Of a stretch of DNA of 64,000 nucleotides, positions 34,085-45,440 are shown piece by piece. Every line of letters begins with the position of its first letter. Positions within the stretch are counted from its first letter, which is position 1. Source of the stretch: Prostheceraeus crozeri (Eukaryota; Platyhelminthes; Polycladida; Euryleptidae). The DNA is taken from the NCBI GenBank assembly GCA_907163375.1, contig CAJQUW010011506.1, positions 372,001 to 436,000 of the forward strand, given 5' to 3'. The position numbers were made by a program, and so were the translations under genes. The notes beneath the pieces are model-generated. The model was not told the DNA's origin, ran no database searches, and saw only the letters and a program-made list of their open reading frames with translations.

Positions 34085-34170
34085 GGTAAAATAATAGCGC
34101 CAAGTTGTCGAATTATATATCCCGACGTTTCGGACGTTCGTCCTTTGTCACGGTAGGAAAATTCAAAATA
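34085..34170 (-). repeat. Solo Penelope-type terminal-repeat fragment with hammerhead-like core
   Basis: Minus strand reads CCGTGACAAAGGAC, then GAAC, then GTCC, GAAAC, GTC and GGG at 34153-34121. GGAC/GTCC can form a perfect stem II, and GAAAC-GUC-GGG has the layout of the hammerhead 3' core used in Penelope terminal repeats. The 5' core (UGACAAA) departs from CUGAUGA. There is no RT or GIY-YIG frame next to it. A relic of a family different from the 23.7-kb element. Confidence 0.5.
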
Positions 34171-36327
34171 TGGATATGTGTACACTAACTGAATGAGCTT
34201 CTAAACAGTTTTATGAAACTCGGTGGACAAATCGATCAGAAGTCAGTCTTTAAGTTCATGTTCCAAATATCTGATTTGACAAGATTCGGACAATATAGAA
34301 TCGACACGAGCCCTACATTTGTCAATAATTTGAACATACATCAGAATAATCAGTAGAACCGTTATTGTGGTTACGATCCATAAAATATGATATTTTGAAT
34401 TTATATTCAATACATGTTTCAAATTTTAATAAACAATTTTAAAATATGATATTTTTGTTATGTTATAATTTTTTAGGCCCATTGCTTTTCCTATAAAGGA
34501 TTCTTTTCTTTCTTCGATACACAATCCAACAGTTCCTACGATGATATAACCCTAATTGCGTATGAAATTTCAGCAAATCTATCCTTCTACAAGCGTGCTT
34601 CCGATAGCAAAACTAGTAGAGCGAGGATGGTTTACTGTATAACCACAGGTAACGATATTCGAATCTACCGTGGCACAATTTGTGTGAAATTGTGGAGCTA
34701 TGGTTGATTATCACCAGCAGAACCATAGCAAGGTTGCTAAGCTAAGAAAGATTGTGTGCAACAGAGGATTCAAGACCTCAGGAAGAGTTTTGCGTTATTG
34801 ATTGTCTCCTATTTGATTCTGATAATTAAAGTGACTTTGAGTGAGTTGAGTGATGTTGAGTAAGCTAAGTGAGCGAGTAACCATATTCAACAAAAATTGC
34901 TTTTACTGTCATTTATATTCTTCCAATGTGGTTGCTTTGTTAACTTTTATTTTCATTTACGACATACCGGTAAAATATTTCTTCTAATTTTCTATATTAT
35001 CTCAGATACTTTATTATTTGCTTCTCTTCATTATCCCTCATATTCAGTCTAATCTGACTAAATATTATTTACTGCTTCAAAGGTGAATCTGTGTAATTGA
35101 ATTGAAGTGAATTAAAAAAAATGATAAACATTCCGAAATAGATGATGAAATGTCACTGTCAGTGATAGTCAAACTTAATGCTTTTATAAGGCATTCTAAC
35201 TAAAGACTTTGCCAAATTAAAGGAGTCTTTTTGGCTTATTTGCATTATCTTATGTTTTCTTTTAATTCCTCAAATTTTTAGGGAAGGCATCAAGGTAATT
35301 CTCCTAATGACTACTGCAGGTCTGATCAATTATATAAAAAACGAAGAGCATGTAATAAACACATTTAAAAAGCGTCTTCCTTGTTTTCTTTCGTGATGCT
35401 TTATTTCATTCTTGTATTGAGGAAATATTAGATCTCCAATTTCATGCACAGTCATCTTTGTCTTCTTTTTCTCCTTCGTGAGGTCAAATTATTTTAAAGT
35501 CATTCTCTAAGAATAATCTCACTAAACACGAATGAAACATGTAGAGATGGCTGCCAGAATTACTGCTCAAGCAATTGAGGATCGCTGTGAAGAAACTTGT
35601 GAAATGAAACATTCGAATATTTAGATATTCTGTTACTACAATGAGGAGCACAACATGAATTCACAATAGCGCTGGAATTATAATTATAAAGTACAGCCTA
35701 CTTATGACGATTTTTGAAGTCAACACCTGTGTGACGACTTGTCATTTCATTAAATCAAAAAAATAAATTTAAAAATTTAAATTCATTGAAAGAAAGAATT
35801 ACATCGACATCAATTTATCTCATCGTAGACTTAACATGCCACGCAGATGAGTATAGTAAGCAAATTGTCAAAAGAGTGAGATATCATCGACTCAATAAGC
35901 ATCCCCTATGTTCAATACATTTTTTGTCCGTTTATAACTGAGTATTATCAAAGTAAACACCGATCGGCTGGCTTCAACTCCCATCAGCGTGAATTGGGGA
36001 AAGCAGTAAGTCTGCTCTTCTCTAAGTTCGTGCATCATAGACAGCACTTCTAAAATAAAGCACTCGTATTGAAAATCGATGCATTTTGTTAGAAGTAATG
36101 ATACAAAATGCTTGAAAAAAGCGGCAACATTCAGACCTTAAAAAGCAGCACTTTTCAAAGTAGGTCATAAATTTGAACTTTTTGGGAGTTAAAACAAACA
36201 ATTTTTTTGAGAAAGTTTGAAAGTGCTGTAAAACTAGATGTCACACAGGCGCAAGTCAAGCAAATTAGCTATAAGTTCATTAGTTGACCAAGGCAAAATT
36301 GCGAGAGGGTGCGGATATCATCCCCTC
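34171..36327. other. Intron, nothing named
   Basis: No gene recognised. A degenerate GAGTGAGTTGAGTGATGTTG short repeat at 34838-34876. Confidence 0.4.
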
Positions 36328-36548
36328 ATAGAAATTGACAACAATGAAATCTCTAGACCGGAAAAATAGCTTCATGCAATGCACAATAGTGGAATAAAAA
36401 TCGCACGTCTTTACACTTCGTTGCAAGTGCACCAACACCCTTGATTCCCGGACCACACTCGCTGGATACAGGAATCGAACCAAAGCCCGCAGTGCTAGGA
36501 GACGAGCTCGCGCCTTCTTCACTGGGCCACACTGACGGGTACAGATCA
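36328..36548 (-). mobile_element. tRNA-derived SINE
   Basis: On the minus strand the head has an RNA polymerase III box A (TGGCCCAGTGAAGAAGG, near 36530) and a perfect box B GGTTCGATTCC (36481-36471). The spacing between the boxes is as in a tRNA gene with a long D/anticodon region. A unique body follows, ending GTTGTCAATTTCTATG. The body recurs without the head at 22398-22505. Transcribed toward lower coordinates if active. The host gene runs the same way. Target duplication not found. Confidence 0.75.
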
Positions 36549-39500
36549 ATCAGCGTACCGTATATCCTCAGATGTATGAATTTTTTCAATTTGCAAGTAA
36601 GTGCGGGATTCCAGGGCGTGTAATATTTGAGGGCGTATTGTATGAATACATTTTTGAGCATTATTCTATCATTTCAATTTAAGAGTGAGAACCCAAGAGT
36701 AAAGAAATTAACCATGAATGATCATTTGCGGTTTTCTGGGAAAAATTCTACCTAATTATATGACCCCATCATGTCATAGCATGTCATCTACATGTAAGCT
36801 TAAATGTATGTACATGCAAATGTGTAACCTACTTCAACCGCACGATTGGTCTTTCTATGATAAAACTGTGCTATCATCAACTTTGATATAGACTTACCGT
36901 AAATGTCTACTTGATAGTTTGTTTAATTAGCTTTTTAAACTGTGCTTTGATTACCTATGGCTTCCTTGTGACTTTAATCCATTAAACTAGATGTAGCGCA
37001 TATTGTGTTAGACAGAATTTTGTATATATCATTTTGCGTGAAATAAAACAAATAATAAACGAAAAAATGCAATGCATGAAACCAACACCTGTGTAACGCT
37101 TATGCTGTTAAATTGGTAGCCTACAACAATTCGTAGATAACTTGCTTCATATAGCCTCTTGCCTTGAAAGTCAAAAGCTTCGGCCTATATATTGTTTATT
37201 CTTCCATAGGCTACACGTATTAGAAATAGAAAGATATCGGCATCATTTAATGCAGTGACATTCTTTGATGATTGCTTCTTGCGATTAGTAAAAATGTCGT
37301 TATATCTACATTTGTGCTATTTTCATCTTATACGAGGCCTATGTTATGTGTGTTTCGTTTCTCGATCAGATATGTTGTAAGGAATGTAGCTTAGTCATGC
37401 ATGTTGTTCTAATTAGGAAATTATTAGGCTGTAGACATAAACATGGTTGATGATATTAAGCCCACAGATAACCTATGCCGATAATTAAAACTTTTAGCTG
37501 AATATTAATATGGCCTCAATTCCGCAATAACAAATTCATGTGATAAATAATAATTTATATGAAAATTAGATACATATTAATTGGATAGCAATATGTACAA
37601 TATGGTGTGATTCAAAATATCTTCATGCAATTTTTAATCTCAATCAAAATTCCAAACATATTCTGGAAATTGTTGTTCCACTTCATTAGAGAAATAGCCA
37701 CTCTTGGATCCAATCTTGGGGTACCCATGATTAGACCCAACCTTGCTTGAAGGAAACTCTACATTTGAAATGAAATTGAATGATAATCATACATGCCATG
37801 TTGATTATGTAGAAGTCAAGATCTTGTTGTTAGGTCAACCGTTGAACAATGATAATGACTAATTGTAACTAAGCCGAACGATTTACGCTTATTGTGACTT
37901 GTCATTTTAACGTGGAGAGAGAAGACTTTATTCTCGGCAAATTCATGCATGTGACTACAATATAACATGATAACACTCGAAGAGAATTGAAATAAAAGTA
38001 AAAGTAACATAGGAGTAAATAAAAATTAAAAATTTCTGAAAAATTTCACATAACTATTCCACTTGACCTCCGTATGTAATTCCGAATAACTTCTAAAGAT
38101 AATGTCGATTTGTGATGACAGGCTCGGGCGTTCGGAGGAATTCTATTTCAAAAGCTAGCCAGCGCATTTTGCAACTTTTCACATAACATCGCTGGATTTG
38201 ACGAGCTTCAACAGCGAACAATACCGAAAATGTGATTTCCACTGAATGATGCTCATCCGTTGCCTATTTCGAATCTGAGCGTCTACCAAGTTCTAATCGA
38301 TTCCTCTTCTTGTCAGATAGGATCGAAGAAAAGCACATGCTGATTTCCTATGATTTTCTCTGATAAGAGTGCTAAGTCTTCGGCATGGGATGTCTTCAGG
38401 TCATTTTCTATCAATGTTTGCGTACCTTTGTCAGTGAAACAAAATATCGTCCGATTTTGCAATACTCCAATGTCGGCAAAGACAACATTTTGGACATGCG
38501 ACCAACTTCTCGCATGACAATAATACATGTACATTGAATTCATTAGTACTCGCGCAATCCTATAGTGCATTCAAACAGTTTGGCATCGTAAATAGCGATC
38601 AGTAAGATGATCTATAGCTTACTTCTGATACATTGAATAAAATTTCAAAAATTTCAAGAATCGATCAAATTTGGAGATTTAAATTTTGTATTGCGAAGAG
38701 GTGCAAGCAAGCTAGAGCAAACGAATGCCATCTACGATTGTCCACACACAGATTATATTGTGTCGTAAATTTCACGCAATTCGGAATGATACTTTCAAAG
38801 TTAAGAAGAAGAAATGGCGGATCGGCCCCTATGGAAGTCCATTCGATTCAGAGCCCCGTATGGAAAGGGTTAGAAAAAGTCTTGAAGATTTTCACCTTCA
38901 TGACGGTGATTTACTGTCCTGAGAGTTGACTAACATTCCTCAACGGTGACTGTATTTGTAGATGGCAATCCCTCCGGGGATTCTGTGACAGACCTGTGTC
39001 TGCTTTATAAAAATTCCAGTAAATTGCATTTCATTCGTTACATTTAGAATAGAACAAGCAATAAGCACGCTCACACAATAAAGAGGTGCGATGTATCAAT
39101 AGTTAATGGGATTTTTATGGCACGCATGAATTCATATCTTCAGTTATGACTGCGTGACATTGGAAATTCTTCTAAAAAAGGGAAATTGATGCATTTGGAT
39201 AAGTTATTATTCAGTTACAACAGACAGAGACACCGCGTATTTACAATGACATCTGTTGTGGGAATTGAAGAGTTTTATTGCTCGGAATTTAGGGTATTGA
39301 AGGCTAAAATGTTTGATTATTCGCGGATGGCTTGGAAGTGAATCCTATTTTTGGCAATGCAAATTGACTCTATCAATTTCCAAACTCGACGTAAACTCCG
39401 CGGGTCGAGTCGACCTTTATGGTCGTAAAGAATATTGGAGGTATAAGTGAAAGGGGAGTTCAATGCAACGAATTCACCAACTTAAAACTTTACTATGAAA

Positions 39501-39784
39501 CTCTGTCATTGATATTCCATTTTAAGTATATCTTTCAGTTTTTGACGAGATGTCAATGTTCTATCATTTAAACAGAGAATTGAGAGAATTCAACAAGCCG
39601 GGCCTCTGCGAACAAAGTTTTGTCACCAAATTGGACAACATTCAAGTATTTATGATAACACGCCTAAGTTCTTTGACTGCTATTTCTATATTACGTTTCT
39701 GCTAATCATCAATGCCCCTTCTGAATATAATATGCAAACTTTATTAAGATTTGCCATTTATATTAGAAATATCACATGAAAGCA
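36549..39784. other. Intron, nothing named
   Basis: AT-rich, no gene recognised. A minus-strand frame at 38570-38313 and plus frames at 38633-38929 contain plausible-looking peptides but no known motif or clear splice pair. Confidence 0.35.
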
Positions 39785-39787
39785 TTA

Positions 39788-39973
39788 GGCTTCAGTCACA
39801 CTGAAAGCAAAGCAAACACGAGCGTCCCAAAGAAACGTATGTCCGTCAGCTATCAATCGCTCTTCCTTTGCTCGCAGTGTGGCAGTCTGCAACTGGTGCA
39901 TTGATGACTTTATATTTGCTGCAAAACGCTTTAATCGGAAACGCTCGGAAAAGATCGCAGTGTGGCTGAGGCC
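39788..39973. mobile_element. MITE with TTA target duplication (PIF/Harbinger-like)
   Basis: 186 bp. The left end is GGCTTCAGTCACACTG and the right end is CAGTGTGGCTGAGGCC, imperfect inverted repeats of about 16 bp. Both sides carry TTA (39785-39787 and 39974-39976). A 3-bp TTA/TAA duplication is typical of PIF/Harbinger and ISL2EU-type elements. No coding capacity. A diverged relative appears at 21412-21592. Confidence 0.72.
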
Positions 39974-40133
39974 TTATAATTTTACAATGCTTGAAAAGAA
40001 GCATCAGATGCAAGTATTATTAATAGTGGTGTGGAAAGTCTTTTGAAGTCTTTTGGAAGGTCATTTGAGTCCAAAAGATTCAATATAATGAAAGCAATGC
40101 TTTGAATATGCATAAATTATGCCTTACGCTTTT

Positions 40134-40340
40134 GGGCCTCAGCAGTATATTCGAGCCACCAATATATCGAAGCTCGCTTGCATCTCAAGCCCGCAGTCAC
40201 ATACGCATGGCGTGCGAGGAGCTTGTCGACAAAGCGGGCACGTCAATCAAGGCCGAAGCCGACCATTTCAAACACTCCGCCACCTGGAAAGCCTCGAATG
40301 CCCTGACTGGTCGTCAAGTCCAATGTGCATGTGTAATTAT
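40134..40340 (+). other. GC-rich exon-like stretch, unassigned
   Basis: Much GC-richer than its surroundings, with codon-like bias. After a possible acceptor (TTTTGGGCCTCAG, 40128-40140) a plus frame reads through SSLASQARSHIRMACEELVD and KAGTSIKAEADHFKHSATWK. I recognise no family. No strong donor follows; TGTGTAATT near 40333 is weak. On the minus strand the same DNA has an acceptor-like TTTCCAG and a donor-like GTATGT enclosing 79 nt, but that would break the phase of the LRR gene. It could be an exon of another gene, an alternative exon or a transposon fragment. Confidence 0.25.
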
Positions 40341-41314
40341 CATTCTTCTTATGGGTGATGCATGGAAGAATGTGGTTAAAAGTGCCAAAATTGGTCAAAA
40401 TCTTGTGTATGGCACTATTAGGATGCTTACTAAATCTCTGTCCAGCTTCATAGACAAAGGTGCATAGACGAAAAGGCTTGAAGTCATTCCATTTCAATCA
40501 TTGTGGTTCTAGACTGAGTGTTTTTCTATTAAATGAGGGAAACATGAAAATCTCATTTTTATCGAAAACTTTAATTTTTCCATTGGATTTGCATGTGTTT
40601 TCTTTGATTCTGTCTGACAAGAAGATGAACAGGGTAGAACTCGCAGACGCAAAGATTCTTATCCTATGCTGTGTAAGTCACATTTTCAGTCTCGTTTCCT
40701 GCAGAAACTTGCTCTCGATGGAGGACTAGTACACATATACAGATTCTGTCTTGCCCTGAATGCATTATGCTTATTCTATCAACTGTGAATGAATTATTGT
40801 AGTGAGACTGTTTCATAATGCAACTGTTGCACCATTAGTCAATGATAGAGTGTTTGAATACTCCTTTTCTGAGTTTCTGGAATGTTCAAGGAGTTAAAGG
40901 AAGTTTAAGGAAAAGTTTCGAGGAATTTAACAAGGAGTGTTGCCAATCAAGACAGAAAAAGAAGATATCAATACCGTCGATGTATACAGCAGAGATGAAA
41001 TGGGCGAAAACTGCGTGATTTTGAAGAGTATGTTGCTAAATTAGAGGACTTCATACTTTTAGTTCCTGCTCTGCCATAGTTTATTACTTCTTAGTAAAAT
41101 GGAATATTATCATTTATCAAGTTTTGAATTAATTGGCCACTGCAGTACAGTATTTCCTCTCAGTCGTGCAGAATGTTCGGATCTGATTGCCCAGACGAAA
41201 AGAAGATTTGATTGTAATTCTACGACCCACATTGCCACTTCAATTGGCCACATAGACGGTGGATATGCGAATCCTACTTTATGTCTTCAAATCTTAAATC
41301 AATCTCGAACATAC
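40341..41314. other. First intron, 5' part
   Basis: Begins (minus-strand sense) with the donor GTATGT at 41314-41309. Nothing else recognised. Confidence 0.4.
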
Positions 41315-41803
41315 CTCTGGTACAATATCGTTTTCTTCATCCTCATAATCTTCATACCCGTCGACCGTAGATTCCGGATCATCAGGATATTCTCTCATTG
41401 CGAGGCTATCACTGGAAACCATCGACCTTTCATCAGCTGCAAAGGCAGCCAAGTCCTCTGTACTTGAAGGATCGGACAATTCATCAACGGTTGTTTCTTC
41501 CACACCATTTCCTACTATTGCGTCCTTGTCCACTATTAGGGCCTCTGTTTCATTTAGAGAGTGAGAGAGTGAAATTCTGTCACTTTGTTCTGGAGAAGGT
41601 CCTCTCTCACTTACCGCTGAGAACGTCGTTGAATGAAATGGTCCGGCCGTTGGAAGCGCTTTCCACCAGTTTGGGGTAAGAGGCAGGGCAATCCGATAAA
41701 TCTGATGGACATCTGTCTTTTTTTCATCTGTAACTTCTGTCGTTGTTGATAGCTTTCCTTCTGCATTTTCATGATTGTCATTAGAATCGCGATGATCATT
41801 CAT
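41315..41803 (-). CDS. Candidate first coding exon of the LRR gene (acidic N-terminus)
   Basis: 163 codons from ATG at 41803 to a strong donor, CCAGAG|GTATGT, in phase 0. An in-frame TAG lies three codons before the ATG, so translation of this exon can start there. The peptide has no known domain. It is rich in Asp, Glu, Ser and Thr, and ends in a strongly acidic stretch, DGYEDYEDEENDIVPE. LRRC74A-type proteins have, from memory, an acidic low-complexity N-terminus before the LRRs, which fits. The donor phase matches the candidate exon at 10585, giving a first intron of about 30.7 kb. The opposite strand also has open frames (41398-41679), but they lack splice context. The ATG context is ordinary (C at -3). 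Without transcripts, membership is inference. Confidence 0.55.
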
Positions 41804-42130
41804 TCGCTTCTAATTGTCAATTATGAAATTCGAAGACGATAAAGTTCACTTCCAGTTTAACTTCTTCACGTCCCCGAAGGTCGACAACTCTCAGAGAAAT
41901 GATCTTTAGCGTGACTGGTGTTGAAATTTTTAGTACACTGATCTCAGCTTTCTGGCGCACGAGACACATTGAGACGATTAAACAATAACCCGTTCACAAC
42001 AACAGCTTTTACCTTGTGAATTCCCGCCCGCGCCCAAAGCAGTGAAGCAAACGAATTAAACATCTTCAACCGGTAACTCCGCAAAACTGCGCGATAAGGC
42101 ATTTATTTCACAAGCTCACTTAATAAGGAA
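41804..42130 (-). promoter_or_regulatory. Possible 5' UTR/promoter region of the LRR gene
   Basis: Directly upstream of the candidate first exon. It includes a GC- and CpG-rich patch, CCCGCCCGCGCCCAAAG at about 42025-42041, unusual in this AT-rich window. No TATA box could be tied to a start site. Purely positional inference. Confidence 0.3.
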
Positions 42131-43399
42131 TGCAGTTACACAAGACTTGCCTTTTCAAAAACTTCTTTTATAGCTGCCGATGGCAATGTTTGATTAAGTG
42201 AAAGGAAACTTACATAAAAAGAAATAATTAACGGGTAGAAGGGTTCAGAAAACAAATTGTAATCTGTATGTTATCGACTGCAATTAATGTTGTTCTTATT
42301 ATTTGAAGTACATACGGAATAATATTTTCAAATCACGATTGAAGATTTCTTGTTAAACAAACAACATTCTTGTCAAGTTTCACAGATGTCAGCGTGATTT
42401 CTCTTATTTTCTTTCCTGCAAATGAAATAATATTTTCAAAGATTCAATCAGATTACCCGACACAGTGACCTGGCAGTATAGTGATTGCTATAAGTTTGAA
42501 TCTTAAAACCTATCGGAGAATGATTTGACATACTTTGACAGTAACCTTCCAAATTTATTCTTTCCCCCTCCCCACCCACATTTTCCAATTTTTTCAAATT
42601 CATCAAATTTCATCAAACTTAGTGATATTGGACTGTCACTGAGTGATAGCACAACACCACTTAGAAGTCTTACTTGAACCCTGGGATGAAGGATTGGTCC
42701 CTTGGATACTTAGAATACAGTACAAGATACAGCTGTGATCATGAGCTTAGTGGGATTGTTATTTACAGTGAGCGACAAAGCAAGTGCTGTAAATTTTCTA
42801 CAAACCAGAGGATTTTTGCTCACTCTACGCTTTTGCGACGGCAGTAAGACTGCACTTAGGAGCAAGAGAAGATCGTTGACGATGCAACACTCGCGGGTAT
42901 TAATAACAAAATGTGTGGGGTGGAATAGAAGTACCTTTGTTACCAAATTTTAAGCCAAAGCACGGAACTTCTGATTCTATTGAGTTTGCCATGATTGCTT
43001 CCACGATGATGGTGTTAGGAAAGTTTTCCACGATGATGTTCTATGCTGACAAGTTTTATGCAATCCTAATTTCAGCTGGGGTTCTTAGATGTAGACCTAT
43101 CATAGTAGTGAGATACGCTGCCAGAATATTTATCAGATAAAATTCTCAAAGATTATAATCCTATAATTCTACATGTAATTTGAAAGATTTTGATATAATG
43201 ATGCTCAATGATAATTATGATAGTGCTAGAAAAGTCAATTCTCTAGATATTGAAACCTGATCAGAAGTTTCTAATGACAAAGTATTGTTAGTCCGACATA
43301 TTTTGGATGTGCTTTGATGCTTGATCAGAAATATGTCATTGAATGCATCAAAGGAATCTGATATCATGCCCAGCGTTGCCATGATGAAAATGCAAATAT
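42131..43399. other. Upstream region, nothing named
   Basis: No gene recognised. Frames on both strands around 42710-42953 overlap without motifs. Confidence 0.35.
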
Positions 43400-44235
43400 T
43401 GCAAACAGGTTAGCAGAATGTCAGTTGCCTGTCAATTGCATCAAGTGGATCTTGATCACTCGACAGATAGACAGCAAAGCGTCTCTATTAGAGCAGATTC
43501 ACCAAAGTTAATTCAGGAATTCCTCAAGGATCAACATCAGGCCCTTATCTATTGCACTATCGATCACTACTTTCAAGGTCCATTCTCTGAACTGCAAATG
43601 GACTTAACGGTTATTGCTTCTACTCCGAAACGAAATTTTCACGACAATCTGAATTTTCCTGACATTCCCATGGTTAACTCTCTTGACTTACTTGGAGTTC
43701 GCTTCAATTCTCGATGGACTAGGTCGACCACATAGATAAAATAGATCAATCTGCTTCAAAGCGTATGTACGTTATGCGTGTTCTCAATTCGTGTATCCCA
43801 ATTAGTGATCATCTAATTGTATATAAAATATTTATGCGCTGTCTTTGAGTTTTTATGCCCAATATGCGCTGGGTTGTCCTGTACTGATGCTGCCCATATT
43901 GAATGTCTTCAGCGCAGATTTCACCGCATCATTTGCGGCAGTGAATGTCGAAGTGCCTGCCTGGAGCCTGCACATTCTCGTAGAGATGCATTGACCGATA
44001 AAATCATTCACAACGTAATGGAAGCAAGCCACATTCTTCACGAGCTTTTGCCATCCCATGTCTCGTGCCAATCGACTTTTGCCTCCAGAAATCCGACGTA
44101 TGAACTCCTTTGTGCTGCCTGCCAGTAGACGGTATAATGGCCACTTTTGTCGCTGGTCTCATTGCTATAATCTTCCTCGATGTACTTTTTCCTTGTGAAA
44201 CTTTGATGTATCTTCTGATTTTCATTTTAAGGAAT
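43400..44235 (+). pseudogene. Non-LTR retrotransposon RT and C-terminal relic
   Basis: Frames shift along one decayed RT. DRQQSVSIRADSPK (43456-43510, usually 'DRxQxVxVxGxxS') is followed in another frame by NSGIPQGSTSGP near 43512, the PQG block. PMVNSLDLLGVRFNS near 43665 is the 'xxxKxLGvxxD' block. Near 43890 comes HIECLQRRFHRIICG and then RRDALTDKIIHNVMEASHIL, LHELLP. This matches the C-terminal tail 'iE.vQrRAlRII...RReaLt.kff..i.....lh.LLP' of a common animal non-LTR family. The YADD block is lost. Stops and frameshifts make it a fossil. Similarity ends before the SINE at 44332. Confidence 0.75.
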
Positions 44236-44331
44236 AAATACGCATATGATTATATGCTTTTATAGAAATGCCAAACCTTAAATAGCAATTGAAAAAAATG
44301 AATTTTTATACATATCTTAAAGCATGTTATT

Positions 44332-44530
44332 TTTGGTCTCCGCGGTACAGTGGTTAAGTGCTTGGCTTAGCGATCTTTTAGTACAGAGGTCGAGCCCCGA
44401 AAGTGTCATTGGAAATCGGCAGGAAGGGCACCCGGACTAAAAGTATTACAACGCTCCAGAAAAGTCTGACTATGTCAGCAACGCCCAAACCCTAAGTATG
44501 GGGAACAGTGATGTAAAAGCTTCATTCATG
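44332..44530 (+). mobile_element. tRNA-derived SINE with 13-bp target duplication
   Basis: Starts GGTCTCCGCGGTACAGTGG and contains a box A-like TGGTTAAGTGC and a box B-like GGTCGAGCCCC (one T short of GGTTCGAGCCCC). Then follow GGCAGGAAGGGCACCCGGAC and a tail ending AAAAGCTTCATTCATG. Flanked by AAAGCATGTTATT on both sides (44319-44331 and 44531-44543), a clean L1-style target duplication. The head could drive RNA polymerase III transcription rightward. The box B defect and moderate decay argue against activity now. Confidence 0.88.
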
Positions 44531-44538
44531 AAAGCATG

Positions 44539-44739
44539 TTATTGCTCGACGGATGATACATGACCCTTATCGCGCAATAAATATTATCGAAGAATTTATC
44601 GCTACATGGTTGTTCAAATTTCTTATTGCACTGTTATTGTATGCAATGTATTCGTTGTATGCAAACGCACATTTCAGGACATAGAAATAGAACTATTGAT
44701 ATTTACAATGGTTACTTTCCAACTATTCGGATAAACGAC
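44539..44739. repeat. Dispersed repeat, copy 2
   Basis: Partner of 17831-18043, same orientation. It has about 11 extra bases (GCAAACGCAC region near 44662) and lacks a block present in copy 1 near 17998-18025. The SINE target lies at its left edge, so copy 2 may be the remainder of a repeat cut by the SINE. Confidence 0.8.
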
Positions 44740-45394
44740 ACTATGGTCACGCTAAGGCAGCTTTCACTTCAAGAGCTCTATCATGGATAGTTGGGGTGCT
44801 AAGTCGACAATAAGGGCTGAACCGTGCAAATAGAGGGCAGAGGTCCAGATTTTTGCTCAAATGCAGATTAAGGTATGAGTATTTTATCTTGATATGTATC
44901 TCTTTGGACACTTTTATATTTGACGCATAGTCATCAGCCAAAAAATGCTTGTTTTACATGGAGAATCCCTATCTAAGATATTAATTGTTTTAGTCCGCCG
45001 CAATTCACTGCTGCTACATTTGCAAGCGTCACTATGGTAACAATAATTAGCGAAGTTTGATTTTAGTCAGCTGCAAAATATTTATCTGAAATGAGACGTG
45101 CTCCAATATAATAAACAAGTTGAATGGTGAAATTGTACTTCAGACTTAACGAAATTGATGATATAGATATAGTTTGGTGAACTTAATGTGTTTTAAGAAT
45201 GACATCAGCTGGTGTAATGCAAGCATACACCCACAGCATCGTTATAATCGATTTTGAACAATTTGCGGTTATTTGTGACATCGTGGAGATCGTCTCGGCA
45301 TTTTTCAGTAAATATAGCATTTCGTTAAATAATGTATCGACAACAATTGAAAGTAGGTCGTTCATTCAACTATTTCTATAAAAAGAAATGCATG
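44740..45394. other. Upstream region, nothing named
   Basis: No gene or repeat recognised. Confidence 0.35.
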
Positions 45395-45440
45395 CAGTGG
45401 CGGCTAAAATACATCGAAGGTCAAAATGAAAACTAATAAA
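45395..45440. repeat. Solo hAT-type end
   Basis: CAGTGGCGGCTAAAATACAT repeats the first 11 bp of the hAT element at 12187. No matching right end with AGCCGCCACTG was found downstream in the window, so this is a truncated end or a chance match. Confidence 0.35.

Noticed and set aside
40195..40273. 79-nt minus-strand exon between TTTCCAG and GTATGT
   Set aside because: Its length is not a multiple of three and would break the phase-0 join between the exons at 41315 and 10585. At most an alternative exon.
41398..41679. Plus-strand open frame over the acidic exon
   Set aside because: Antisense shadow; only the minus strand has an ATG with upstream stop and a strong donor.
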